A stretch of 6,909 bases of DNA, from positions 1 to 6,909 of the forward strand of contig CAMPHD010000179.1 of assembly GCA_946885765.1 (NCBI GenBank), in the 5' to 3' direction. The position numbers were made by a program, and so were the translations under genes. Positions within the stretch are counted from its first letter, which is position 1, and each line of letters starts with the position of its first letter. The notes under the pieces are model-generated. The model was not told the origin of the DNA. It ran no database searches and saw nothing but the letters and a program-made list of their open reading frames with translations. Below are positions 1-5,264 of this stretch, piece by piece. This DNA comes from an uncultured Thalassospira sp. (GTDB lineage Bacteria > Pseudomonadota > Alphaproteobacteria > Rhodospirillales_A > Thalassospiraceae).

Positions 1-561
1 CTGGAACGATCCGTTGCGTGCCATCCCGCTCAGGCGCGACAACAGAATAATCATGGTCGAAAACCAGATGACATTGATGCTCGCATGCACACAAACCAGC
101 ATGAAGGCCGATGTAATCGCGCCCTCGCCGACCGGAATGAATTGCGGAAATGCCGCAAGATAGAAAATCGATACCTTGGGATTAAGCGCATTGGTCAGGA
201 ACCCTTCGCCATACGCCACCAGAAGCGTCCTGCGGCGTTTGGCCGGGGCGACTTCGGCAACGGTTTTAACCCCGCGCCATGCCTCGCGCAGCGCCTTGAA
301 CCCGACCCAGCAAAGATATGCCGCACCGGCAATCTTCACCATCATGAACAATTGTGCCGACTGCACAAGGATCACCGAGATCCCCAAAATCGACAATGTG
401 CCATGCAGGTAAAAGGCGGTCACGAAACCGGCAACATTGGCAAAGCCTGCCGCACGGCCGGATGTCGGAACGGTTTTGGCAATCAGAACGCCATTGGGGC
501 CCGGCGACATCACCAGAAGGGCCGTAACAAGTGTGAAGCTGATAAACTGTGTCCAATCCAT
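1..561 (-). CDS. LysE/RhtB family amino-acid exporter (3' end cut by window)
   Basis: Inner-membrane translocator of the LysE/RhtB family, which exports amino acids or related small molecules; the substrate cannot be told from sequence. The 187 visible residues start MDWTQFISFTLVTALLV and carry the family's N-terminal signature MSPGPN (residues 18-23) at the end of the first hydrophobic segment. A second signature, GFLTNALNPK (about 120-129), follows a basic cytoplasmic stretch (AKRRR). Hydrophobic segments lie near residues 8-20, 43-68, 72-90, 130-145 and 150-176. Full-length members have about 200-210 residues, so only some 20 C-terminal residues are missing. The ATG at 559-561 is chosen because GGAG lies 8 nt upstream on the minus strand. 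The gene lies 113 bp downstream of rfbB on the same strand but has its own promoter-like sequence, so it is probably a separate transcription unit. Confidence 0.9.
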   Translation of the reverse strand, partial: MDWTQFISFTLVTALLVMSPGPNGVLIAKTVPTSGRAAGFANVAGFVTAFYLHGTLSILGISVILVQSAQLFMMVKIAGAAYLCWVGFKALREAWRGVKTVAEVAPAKRRRTLLVAYGEGFLTNALNPKVSIFYLAAFPQFIPVGEGAITSAFMLVCVHASINVIWFSTMIILLSRLSGMARNGSFQ

Positions 562-593
562 CGGCGTGGCTCCATAAAAAGGGTGGCCACGAA

Positions 594-621
594 ACTATAG
601 ATGGATTGTAAAAACCGGCAA
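594..621 (-). promoter_or_regulatory. Predicted sigma70-type promoter of the LysE-family gene
   Basis: On the minus strand TTGCCG (616-621) and TATAGT (594-599) are separated by 16 nt. The -10 matches the consensus at 5 of 6 positions and the -35 at 4 of 6. Transcription would start near 587 and leave a leader of about 25 nt before the ATG at 561. This is a consensus match only. Confidence 0.45.
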
Positions 622-630
622 GCGCGCGAT

Positions 631-642
631 TGTATCGATACA
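631..642. promoter_or_regulatory. 12-bp perfect palindrome upstream of the LysE-family promoter
   Basis: TGTATCGATACA is a perfect palindrome. The symmetry extends outward as GCGA/TCGC arms if one extra base is allowed on one side (about 627-647). It sits just upstream of the predicted -35, centred near -50 from the inferred start. That position suits an activator, and LysE-type exporters are often controlled by LysR- or Lrp-type regulators. No such regulator gene lies in the window. Confidence 0.35.
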
Positions 643-674
643 TCGCATGCCCTTAACCGCAAAAGCAGGTCAAA

Positions 675-1730
675 TCAGCCCTGCCCCAACCGTTGCAGAT
701 CGTATCTGTGATCAAGGATCGACTGCCACCAGTCGCGATTGTCGATATACCATTGCACCGTCTCGCGCAGGCCCGATGCAATATCATGTGTCGCTTTCCA
801 GCCAAGTTCGGTTTCGATCTTTGTCGCATCAATCGCATAACGATGATCATGCCCCGGACGGTCGGTGACGAATTCAACAATATCGTCAAATTTCGTAACC
901 GGCACGTCATCGGCCAGTTCGCAAACGTGATCGAATATCTGGCGCACGATATCGATATTGCGCGCCTCGTTCCGCCCGCCGACATTATAGGTTTCCCCGA
1001 CCTTACCCTGCTCGGCAATCATCGCCAGCGCACGCGCATGATCATCAACATGCAGCCAGTCGCGGATATTGCGGCCATCGCCATAAACCGGCAGCTTCTT
1101 GCCACGCAGGGCATTGATGGTCATCAGCGGAATGAATTTTTCGGGAAACTGGAACGGACCATAATTGTTCGAACAATTGCTGATCACCACCGGCAGGCCA
1201 TAGGTATGGCACCACGCACGCACCAGATGGTCCGACGATGCCTTGCTGGCGGCATAGGGGGAATTGGGCCGATACGGGCTTTGTTCGTTAAACAGGCCAT
1301 CATCGGGGCCAAGCGACCCGTATACCTCGTCGGTCGATATGTGATGGAACCGGAACCGTTCCCGATCCTGCGGCTCAAGCCCGCGCCAGTAAGCAGCCAC
1401 CGCTTCCAGCAAATGGTAAGTCCCGACGATATTGGTGTTGATGAACGCGCCCGGTCCGTCAATCGACCGGTCAACATGGCTTTCCGCCGCCAGATGCATC
1501 ACCGCATCCGGGCCGAAATCATGAAGGGCTGCCGCAACCGCAAGCGGATCGGCAATGTCTGCCTTGATGAATTGATAGTTCGGCAGATGATCAATGGTAT
1601 CAAGACTGCGCAGATCGCTGGCATAGGTCAGTTTGTCGAGGTTAAGCACTTCCCAGCCACGTTCAGCAACCAGATAACGACACAGGGCTGATCCGATAAA
1701 TCCCGCCCCGCCAGTCACCATGACGCGCAT
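675..1730 (-). CDS. rfbB: dTDP-glucose 4,6-dehydratase
   Basis: Cytoplasmic NAD-dependent enzyme that converts dTDP-D-glucose to dTDP-4-keto-6-deoxy-D-glucose, the second step toward dTDP-L-rhamnose and related deoxysugars of surface polysaccharide. The 351-residue protein has the usual length for RmlB. It is an extended short-chain dehydrogenase: the Rossmann motif TGGAGFIG lies at residues 6-13, LAAESHVDRSI at 80-90, and the catalytic Thr133-Asp134-Glu135 (in ISTDEVYG). Tyr159 and Lys163 form the YxxxK pair. NNYGPFQFPEKFIPL and the DWLHVDDHARA stretch are also typical. The ATG at 1730 is chosen over an in-frame upstream start at 1811 because MRVMVTGG begins at the first beta strand as in homologues and AAAGG lies 8 nt upstream. 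The usual partners rfbA, rfbC and rfbD are not adjacent, since a radical SAM gene diverges on one side and an exporter follows on the other. Confidence 0.95.
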   Translation of the reverse strand: MRVMVTGGAGFIGSALCRYLVAERGWEVLNLDKLTYASDLRSLDTIDHLPNYQFIKADIADPLAVAAALHDFGPDAVMHLAAESHVDRSIDGPGAFINTNIVGTYHLLEAVAAYWRGLEPQDRERFRFHHISTDEVYGSLGPDDGLFNEQSPYRPNSPYAASKASSDHLVRAWCHTYGLPVVISNCSNNYGPFQFPEKFIPLMTINALRGKKLPVYGDGRNIRDWLHVDDHARALAMIAEQGKVGETYNVGGRNEARNIDIVRQIFDHVCELADDVPVTKFDDIVEFVTDRPGHDHRYAIDATKIETELGWKATHDIASGLRETVQWYIDNRDWWQSILDHRYDLQRLGQG

Positions 1731-1846
1731 TGCTAACACCTTTATCCTGTTCGTCTTTTTCTTATCGAACAGAAGAACATCGAAAAATGGCCCGGAAAAG
1801 GCAGACTGCATGACCGCTCAGTCCGGGTTCGGGTATCTGAAATCGC

Positions 1847-1875
1847 TTGAATGTTCCCTATTTGTTCTTTATGTT
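1847..1875 (+). promoter_or_regulatory. Promoter with embedded LexA (SOS) box before the radical SAM gene
   Basis: TTGAAT (1847-1852) and TATGTT (1870-1875) form a -35/-10 pair with an ideal 17-nt spacer; each matches the consensus at 4 of 6 positions. The spacer begins with GTTCCCTATTTGTTC (1853-1867), an exact match to GTTC-N7-GTTC, the LexA operator of alphaproteobacteria. A third GTTC follows at 1873-1876. LexA bound here would cover the promoter between its two hexamers. The predicted transcription start is near 1882, which bears on the choice of the gene's start codon. Confidence 0.65.
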
Positions 1876-1881
1876 CCGGAT

Positions 1882-3045
1882 ATGCGTCATTCCAACATCC
1901 ATATTCGGGAACAGGATCCCTCTTTGCTGCCGGGCGATGGCTGGACCGATCCGGCAATCGATACCGATATTCTGCCCAATCGCGCCCGCAAGGGCCGTGG
2001 TGCCGTCTCAAATACGGATGGCCGGTTTGAACGGCTTCACCATCAAGCGGTCGATGACGGCTGGATGAGCAGCCTGATGGAAGATCAGGACGCACCGCGC
2101 ATCCGCACCACCCTTGGCATTGATGGCGCGCGCAGCGTGATCACCAGGAACCAAAGCCCGGACGTGCCGTTTGATCGTTCGATCAATCCTTATCGCGGTT
2201 GTGAACATGGCTGCATCTATTGCTTTGCCAGACCAACCCACGCTTATCTCGGCCTGTCGCCGGGGTTGGATTTTGAAACAAAGCTGTTCTGGAAACCCGA
2301 CGCCCCGGCGCTGTTGCGCAAACAGCTCGCCGTCAAAAGCTATATGCCCGCCCCCATCGTGATCGGCACCAGCACCGATCCCTATCAGCCGGTTGAACGT
2401 GAAAAGCAACTGACCCGATCAATCATCAAGGTACTTGGCGATTGCCAGCATCCGTTTTCACTCATCACCAAAGGCGCACTTGTCACCCGCGACATTGATC
2501 TGATCGCGCCAATGGCCGCCAGAAACCGTGCATCTGTCGCGGTATCGGTCACAAGCCTTGATCACAGATTATCCAACCTTCTTGAACCGCGTGCCTCGGC
2601 CCCGCACCGTCGGCTTGATGCCATTCGCAAACTTGCCGATGCCGGTATTCCCGTCACGGCCCTGTGCGCGCCGATCATTCCCGGCCTCAATGACATGGAA
2701 ATCGAAAATCTGGTCGCCGCCATTCATGACGCCGGGGCCACGTCCGTCTCGCACATCGTCATCCGCCTGCCGCTTGAAATTGCCGATCTGTTCGAAGAAT
2801 GGCTCGAAGCCAATTATCCCGACCGCAAGGCAAAGGTCATGTCGCTGATCCGTCAGATGCGCGACGGTGAACGGTATCAATCCGAATTTGGCACCCGCAT
2901 GCGCGGCACCGGCCCGATTGCCGACCTGATCGCCAGGCGGTTTGATGCCGCACGCAAAAAACACGGCATGACCGGCCGGTCGCTGAACCTTGATTGCAGC
3001 GGCTTTGTCCGCCCGAACGCGAACGGGCAAATGTCGCTGTTCTAA
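1882..3045 (+). CDS. PA0069-family radical SAM protein (SplB/DNA photolyase-like)
   Basis: Iron-sulfur radical SAM enzyme of the group named after Pseudomonas PA0069, related to spore photoproduct lyase (COG1533); the reaction is unknown. Numbering from the chosen start (387 residues), KGRGAVSN lies at 37-44, as is usual near the N terminus of this family. The cluster motif CxxxCxxC is Cys107, Cys111 and Cys114 inside YRGCEHGCIYCFARP. GTSTDPYQPVE (162-172) follows, then barrel strands to about residue 300, and the tail ends GQMSLF, typical of the family. Start choice is uncertain. ATG 1882 coincides with the predicted transcription start and would be nearly leaderless. ATG 1810 has AAGG 8 nt upstream but would place the LexA box inside the coding region. 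TTG 1924 has AGGA 7 nt upstream. The LexA-type box suggests induction by DNA damage. A decayed copy of the 3' end lies at 3624-3682. Confidence 0.9.
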   Translation: MRHSNIHIREQDPSLLPGDGWTDPAIDTDILPNRARKGRGAVSNTDGRFERLHHQAVDDGWMSSLMEDQDAPRIRTTLGIDGARSVITRNQSPDVPFDRSINPYRGCEHGCIYCFARPTHAYLGLSPGLDFETKLFWKPDAPALLRKQLAVKSYMPAPIVIGTSTDPYQPVEREKQLTRSIIKVLGDCQHPFSLITKGALVTRDIDLIAPMAARNRASVAVSVTSLDHRLSNLLEPRASAPHRRLDAIRKLADAGIPVTALCAPIIPGLNDMEIENLVAAIHDAGATSVSHIVIRLPLEIADLFEEWLEANYPDRKAKVMSLIRQMRDGERYQSEFGTRMRGTGPIADLIARRFDAARKKHGMTGRSLNLDCSGFVRPNANGQMSLF

Positions 3046-3109
3046 GATCACCAGCAACATCGCCCTCCTTCGCCCCCCAAGCCCTGCTCGCACCACCGGC
3101 GCACACCAA

Positions 3110-3151
3110 CCCGATCAATCCGCCCCGATCATTCCGCCCCGATCAATCCGC
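3110..3151. repeat. 14-bp tandem repeat, three units
   Basis: Three head-to-tail copies of CCCGATCAATCCGC occupy 3110-3123, 3124-3137 (one mismatch, A to T) and 3138-3151. The array fills the middle of the gap between the convergent radical SAM and S4-like genes. It overlaps the last codons and the TGA of the S4-like gene. The stop is in the unit nearest the gene, so a change in copy number would not alter the protein. Confidence 0.85.
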
Positions 3152-3421
3152 ACGACGGATCAGCATCGTCCTTTGACCGCCAACGGTAAGGCGCAAGACT
3201 TCGCCATCGTCAAACGCGTAACTAAGGATATGATGATCAGGATCCACAATCTGTCTGTTCTCGATCATGACAGCACCACTTGCGACCAGCTCGCCCGCCG
3301 CCGCAATGGTATCGGCAAAACCCGCCATCAGAATAAGCGGCACCACCCCGATCCCGTCTTTCAGGGCATTGGGCGTGAAATCAAGTGTCGGCATGCGATC
3401 AGCAAGGGAGATATGGGTCAT
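3143..3421 (-). CDS. Standalone S4-like protein resembling the C-terminal tail of tyrosyl-tRNA synthetase
   Basis: A 92-residue protein. From about residue 13 it aligns by eye with the last 75-80 residues of bacterial TyrRS: GIGVVPLILMAGFADTIAAAGELV corresponds to the two-helix part of an S4 RNA-binding domain. GAVMIENRQIVDPDHHI matches the strand usually written GxVxxNGExxxDP, and DGEVLRLTVGGQRTMLIR matches the closing LxxGKKxxxL strand. There is no catalytic domain. The arginines and lysines that normally occupy the RNA-facing helix (SKSEARRLI in TyrRS) are replaced by Ala, Gly and Glu, so tRNA binding may be lost. The ATG at 3421 is supported by AAGGA on the minus strand about 9 nt upstream. 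It converges on the radical SAM gene with a 97-bp gap. Its leader contains a terminator and a hairpin, suggesting control after initiation. It is probably a real gene; the S4 assignment is moderate. Confidence 0.65.
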   Translation of the reverse strand: MTHISLADRMPTLDFTPNALKDGIGVVPLILMAGFADTIAAAGELVASGAVMIENRQIVDPDHHILSYAFDDGEVLRLTVGGQRTMLIRRAD

Positions 3422-3424
3422 TTT

Positions 3425-3463
3425 CCGGTTTCCTTGTTGGTGGGGCCACCTCGGGCAAACCGG
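3425..3463 (-). promoter_or_regulatory. Hairpin enclosing the ribosome-binding site of the S4-like gene
   Basis: On the minus strand CCGGTTT (3457-3463) can pair with AAACCGG (3425-3431), which ends 3 nt before the start codon. Inside lies a smaller hairpin, GGTG/CACC, within GGTGGCCCCACC (3439-3450). The Shine-Dalgarno AAGGA (3431-3435) lies against the closing stem. The fold could hide or expose the ribosome site. It is seen by eye, with no energy calculation. Confidence 0.4.
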
Positions 3464-3470
3464 TTTATGG

Positions 3471-3498
3471 AAAAAACAAAGGCCGCCCTGGGGCAGCC
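3471..3498 (-). terminator. Rho-independent terminator 50 nt before the S4-like gene
   Basis: On the minus strand GGCTGCC, loop CCAG and GGCGGCC form a 7-bp stem (one G-U pair), followed at once by TTTGTTTTTT (3471-3480). On the plus strand the stem has a C-A mismatch and a poorer T run, so the minus direction is favoured. Gene A upstream already has its own terminator at 3713-3749. This second one therefore either ends a short transcript begun in between or acts as an attenuator for the S4-like gene. Confidence 0.75.
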
Positions 3499-3589
3499 GG
3501 TTTTGGTTTAATTTACAAACACATCAACAGGCGCCGCGCTATGTGCACGACGTAAAATAGGCGTTCTGATGTGTAACAATGTTTTCCAT
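3471..3589 (-). ncRNA. Candidate structured small RNA or attenuator leader (about 119 nt)
   Basis: On the minus strand TTGACC (3620-3625), an 18-nt spacer and AATGAT (3596-3601) form a possible promoter, giving a start near 3589. The RNA would end at the terminator at 3471-3498. Between them ACACATCA (3567-3574) pairs with TGATGTGT (3519-3526), and nested inside CGCC (3560-3563) pairs with GGCG (3532-3535), making a long interrupted hairpin. The same stretch holds a 16-codon reading frame (3539-3589, MENIVTHQNAYFTSCT). It has no clear ribosome site, so a leader peptide is possible but weak. I recognise no known RNA family. It could be a free small RNA or the attenuated leader of the S4-like gene. 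Confidence 0.35.
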
Positions 3590-3623
3590 CTTTAAATCAT
3601 TACGTACCTTATGCTGTCAGGTC

Positions 3624-3682
3624 AACCCTGATTGCAGCGGCTTTGATCGCCCCAATGCCACGGGCAGATGCAGTTGCTTTAG
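3624..3682 (+). pseudogene. Relic of a second radical SAM gene 3' end
   Basis: This 59-nt stretch aligns with the last 60 nt of the radical SAM gene (2986-3045) at roughly 46 of 60 positions, including an exact 17-nt run (TGATTGCAGCGGCTTTG). Read in frame it gives DCSGF, RPNA and then, after a one-base deletion near 3660, GQMQLL and TAG. The parent ends DCSGFVRPNANGQMSLF and TAA. Many differences are third-position changes (CCG/CCC, AAC/AAT, GCG/GCC, CAA/CAG, CTG/TTG), so the copy evolved as coding DNA before it decayed. Nothing upstream of 3624 continues the alignment convincingly. Confidence 0.65.
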
Positions 3683-3712
3683 TCCGGCATCAAAACAGAC
3701 ACCACAAACAGC

Positions 3713-3749
3713 AAAACACCCGCCCGGGCAAAGCCGTTAGGCGGGTGTT
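3713..3749 (-). terminator. Rho-independent terminator of gene A
   Basis: AACACCCGCC (3715-3724) and GGCGGGTGTT (3740-3749) form a perfect 10-bp stem around a 15-nt loop. The loop can itself pair GGC/GCC. On the minus strand the stem runs into TTTTGCTGTTTGTG. It lies 25 nt beyond the stop codon of the gene at 3774-4295. Confidence 0.8.
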
Positions 3750-3773
3750 GATCACGAACCGGATAAAGGCGGG

Positions 3774-4295
3774 CTATCCCACCACCCGGTACCGGGCGTG
3801 TGGGGCGGGGCTTACCGTGATCGACGGATCGATCTTCGGCAAAACCCCGCCTTCCTCCGCGCCTGTATATTCTGTCAAATCCTTGCCTTGGGCGTCGGTG
3901 TCGTTCATCGCCATCATGCGCGCGCTTTCGAAAAAGCGAAGGCCGCGCTTTTCAAGAACATAAAGCGTTTCCGCACCCCACGGCCCTGACCAGACCAGCC
4001 CCGAAAGCGTTTCCATTTCGCGTTCGATCCGGGCCGGTGAAATCGGACGGCCAAGGCACGTGGTCAGCAAAAAGGAAAGTTCGGCTGCCGTCACGCCGTC
4101 TTCGCAGCATTCCTCGGCCAGAACCGCCATCACCGCCATCGTCACAACCCGAAGAGAAACCTTGCCGGTTTCAATCCCCGGAAAGCGGCTTTGCTGCAGG
4201 GTGACGATATCATTGGCGATGCGATCAACGCCCCCACGGATCACATATCGACCACGCCAGACCCTGCAGCTTGTCCGTACTTCCCATTCCCGCAT
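3774..4295 (-). CDS. Unrecognised protein A with possible winged-helix segment
   Basis: I do not recognise a family for this 173-residue soluble protein. Residues 45-125 read as several helices and a short hairpin: KVSLRVVTMAVMAVLAEE, then GVTAAELSFLLTTCLG, PISPARIEREMETLSGLV, the turn WSGPWGAETLYVLEKRG and LRFFESARMM. That order would suit a winged-helix DNA-binding fold. The N terminus (MREWEVRTSCRVWRGRYVIRG) is rich in Arg and Trp. The tail after residue 130 is acidic and probably disordered, ending PSITVSPAPHARYRVVG. The ATG at 4295 is preferred over an in-frame TTG at 4328 because GGCGGGGA lies 5-6 nt upstream. It follows gene B on the same strand after an 84-bp gap with its own -10-like TATAAT and operator-like repeats. 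A strong terminator follows it. Confidence 0.75.
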   Translation of the reverse strand: MREWEVRTSCRVWRGRYVIRGGVDRIANDIVTLQQSRFPGIETGKVSLRVVTMAVMAVLAEECCEDGVTAAELSFLLTTCLGRPISPARIEREMETLSGLVWSGPWGAETLYVLEKRGLRFFESARMMAMNDTDAQGKDLTEYTGAEEGGVLPKIDPSITVSPAPHARYRVVG

Positions 4296-4320
4296 TTTGT
4301 CCCCGCCTGTTTTCTTGTCC

Positions 4321-4358
4321 CACGTCAAGAATGATACATTATAGATACATCACGTCAA
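4321..4358 (-). promoter_or_regulatory. Promoter region of gene A with paired direct repeats
   Basis: On the minus strand this reads TTGACGTG, ATGTATC, TATA, ATGTATC, a short gap and TTGACGTG. The ATGTATC copies (4333-4339 and 4344-4350 on the plus strand as GATACAT) are spaced 11 bp apart, about one helical turn. They flank a perfect -10 hexamer TATAAT (4338-4343). The outer TTGACGTG copies (4321-4328, 4351-4358) are 30 bp apart. No good -35 lies 16-18 nt before TATAAT, as TTGACG is only 9 nt away. A factor bound to the ATGTATC pair would cover the core promoter. Confidence 0.5.
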
Positions 4359-4374
4359 CCACTTTATCGACTTT

Positions 4375-4392
4375 TTGTATCATTTAATACAA
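4375..4392. promoter_or_regulatory. Operator-like inverted repeat upstream of gene A
   Basis: TTGTAT-CATTTA-ATACAA is a perfect 6-bp inverted repeat around a 6-nt centre. Its 16-bp core matches the repeat at 5265-5280 upstream of gene B at 14 of 16 positions. It overlaps the last codons and TGA of gene B and lies 80 nt upstream of gene A's ATG, centred near -52 from a start predicted from TATAAT at 4338-4343. Confidence 0.6.
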
Positions 4393-5231
4393 GCATCACG
4401 AAACCACTGATATCCGGTTCCGGTGGCGGCAAATCCCCCATCCCCGTCAACCGGTTCGATATAGCCTCGCGTGATTGCGCTATGAAAATCACGGCCGAAA
4501 TTCTTTGGCATGCGCAGGTGTTCCTGCCGCCGCAGCAACCGCCGGATATCATCGCGCGTCACAAAACTGCGTCCGTCGCGGTAATGCAGCCAGACCGCCG
4601 CAATCAGGATCGTTTCGGCAAAACCACGTGGCTGTAACCGGGCAATCAGATCACCCAGATTGCCGATATATCCGATCAGGGAATTCGCCGGATCAATCGC
4701 GTCCGCAGCACCTTCGCCAACCAGGCCAGCCCCACCGAAATCGCGCCCAACGGCCTGCTCGGCCACCTGCCCCGGTGTGCTTTCCGATGCTGATGCGCCG
4801 TCACCAGCAATCGCCGACCGTGCCGGTGAAAGAACCGGGCCGGATCGATCCGGTCGTGCCGTTATAGGGGATTGCCCACCAGCAGGCACTTCCCGCAAAG
4901 AGCCTTCAGGCCCGAATGACGAAGATGGCGCAGACCGAGATGATGCCGCAGGTGACATAGTAGAGGACGTGGCAGCCGACATAGCAGGCGACATCGAAGC
5001 CCCCGAAGAAGAAGCTGCTCCATGATCAACCGCACCGCTCCCTTGCGCCGCCCCTGCCCGCAAACCATTCGGAGAACCAAACAGGGCCGCCATCACCAAA
5101 GGCAGGCGCGCAGGCGGGATCGCACATTCGAGATCCACCGGCCCGAAATCACCTTCGCCCGTCAGTTTGACATGAATTACAGCAGCCAAGTTTCTTTCAC
5201 CCCCAATTTGGGCCAAGGGGATAACATACAT
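4380..5231 (-). CDS. Unrecognised two-domain protein B with low-complexity linker
   Basis: No family recognised. The 283-residue protein has three parts. Residues 14-52 (NLAAVIHVKLTGEGDFGPVD and following, ending LPLVMAALFG) look like a small beta-rich domain closed by a helix. Residues 55-180 are a low-complexity linker rich in Ala, Ser, Gly and Pro with Met-Ser-Pro repeats, and the DNA there contains imperfect GCAGGNGACAT repeats (4948-4996). Residues 184-283 form a helical domain (LIGYIGNLGDLIARLQPRG, ETILIAAVWLHYRDG, FVTRDDIRRLLRR) followed by SAITRGYIEPVDGDGGFAATGTGYQWF. The order resembles a winged helix with its wing. ATG 5231 lacks a Shine-Dalgarno. A TTG at 5189, just before AAVIHV, has GGGGGTGAAAG upstream and may be the true start. 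It precedes gene A on the same strand and shares an operator-like repeat with it. Confidence 0.7.
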   Translation of the reverse strand: MYVIPLAQIGGERNLAAVIHVKLTGEGDFGPVDLECAIPPARLPLVMAALFGSPNGLRAGAAQGSGAVDHGAASSSGASMSPAMSAATSSTMSPAASSRSAPSSSFGPEGSLREVPAGGQSPITARPDRSGPVLSPARSAIAGDGASASESTPGQVAEQAVGRDFGGAGLVGEGAADAIDPANSLIGYIGNLGDLIARLQPRGFAETILIAAVWLHYRDGRSFVTRDDIRRLLRRQEHLRMPKNFGRDFHSAITRGYIEPVDGDGGFAATGTGYQWFRDACIK

Positions 5232-5264
5232 TTCGTACAATTATCAACATCAATTCCAAAAATA

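Noticed and set aside
693..1691. Long open frame of 332 codons on the plus strand opposite rfbB
   Set aside because: It is fully antisense to a gene with all rfbB motifs, its translation has no recognisable domain, and GC-rich coding DNA commonly leaves such frames open.
1810..1881. Use of ATG 1810, with its good ribosome site, as start of the radical SAM protein
   Set aside because: It would place the predicted promoter and the LexA box inside the coding region, and the extra residues resemble no family N terminus. It remains possible if a second promoter lies upstream.
3436..3455. T-box-like GAGGTGG stretch in the S4-like gene's leader
   Set aside because: It matches only a fragment of the T-box consensus, with no specifier or stem I architecture, and T-boxes are rare in proteobacteria.
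2990..3511. 173-codon plus-strand frame running through the end of the radical SAM gene and across the S4-like gene
   Set aside because: The product is rich in Arg, Pro and His without domain character, and it crosses a tandem repeat and overlaps the better-supported minus-strand gene.
4948..4996. Short GCAGGNGACAT repeats as a CRISPR or iteron array
   Set aside because: The units are imperfect, irregularly spaced and lie in the coding sequence of protein B's low-complexity linker, which explains them.
3774..5231. Genes A and B as a toxin-antitoxin or phage-defence pair
   Set aside because: There is no nuclease, ATPase, TIR, HEPN or other effector motif, the genes are 84 bp apart rather than overlapping, and no mobile-element genes are nearby.
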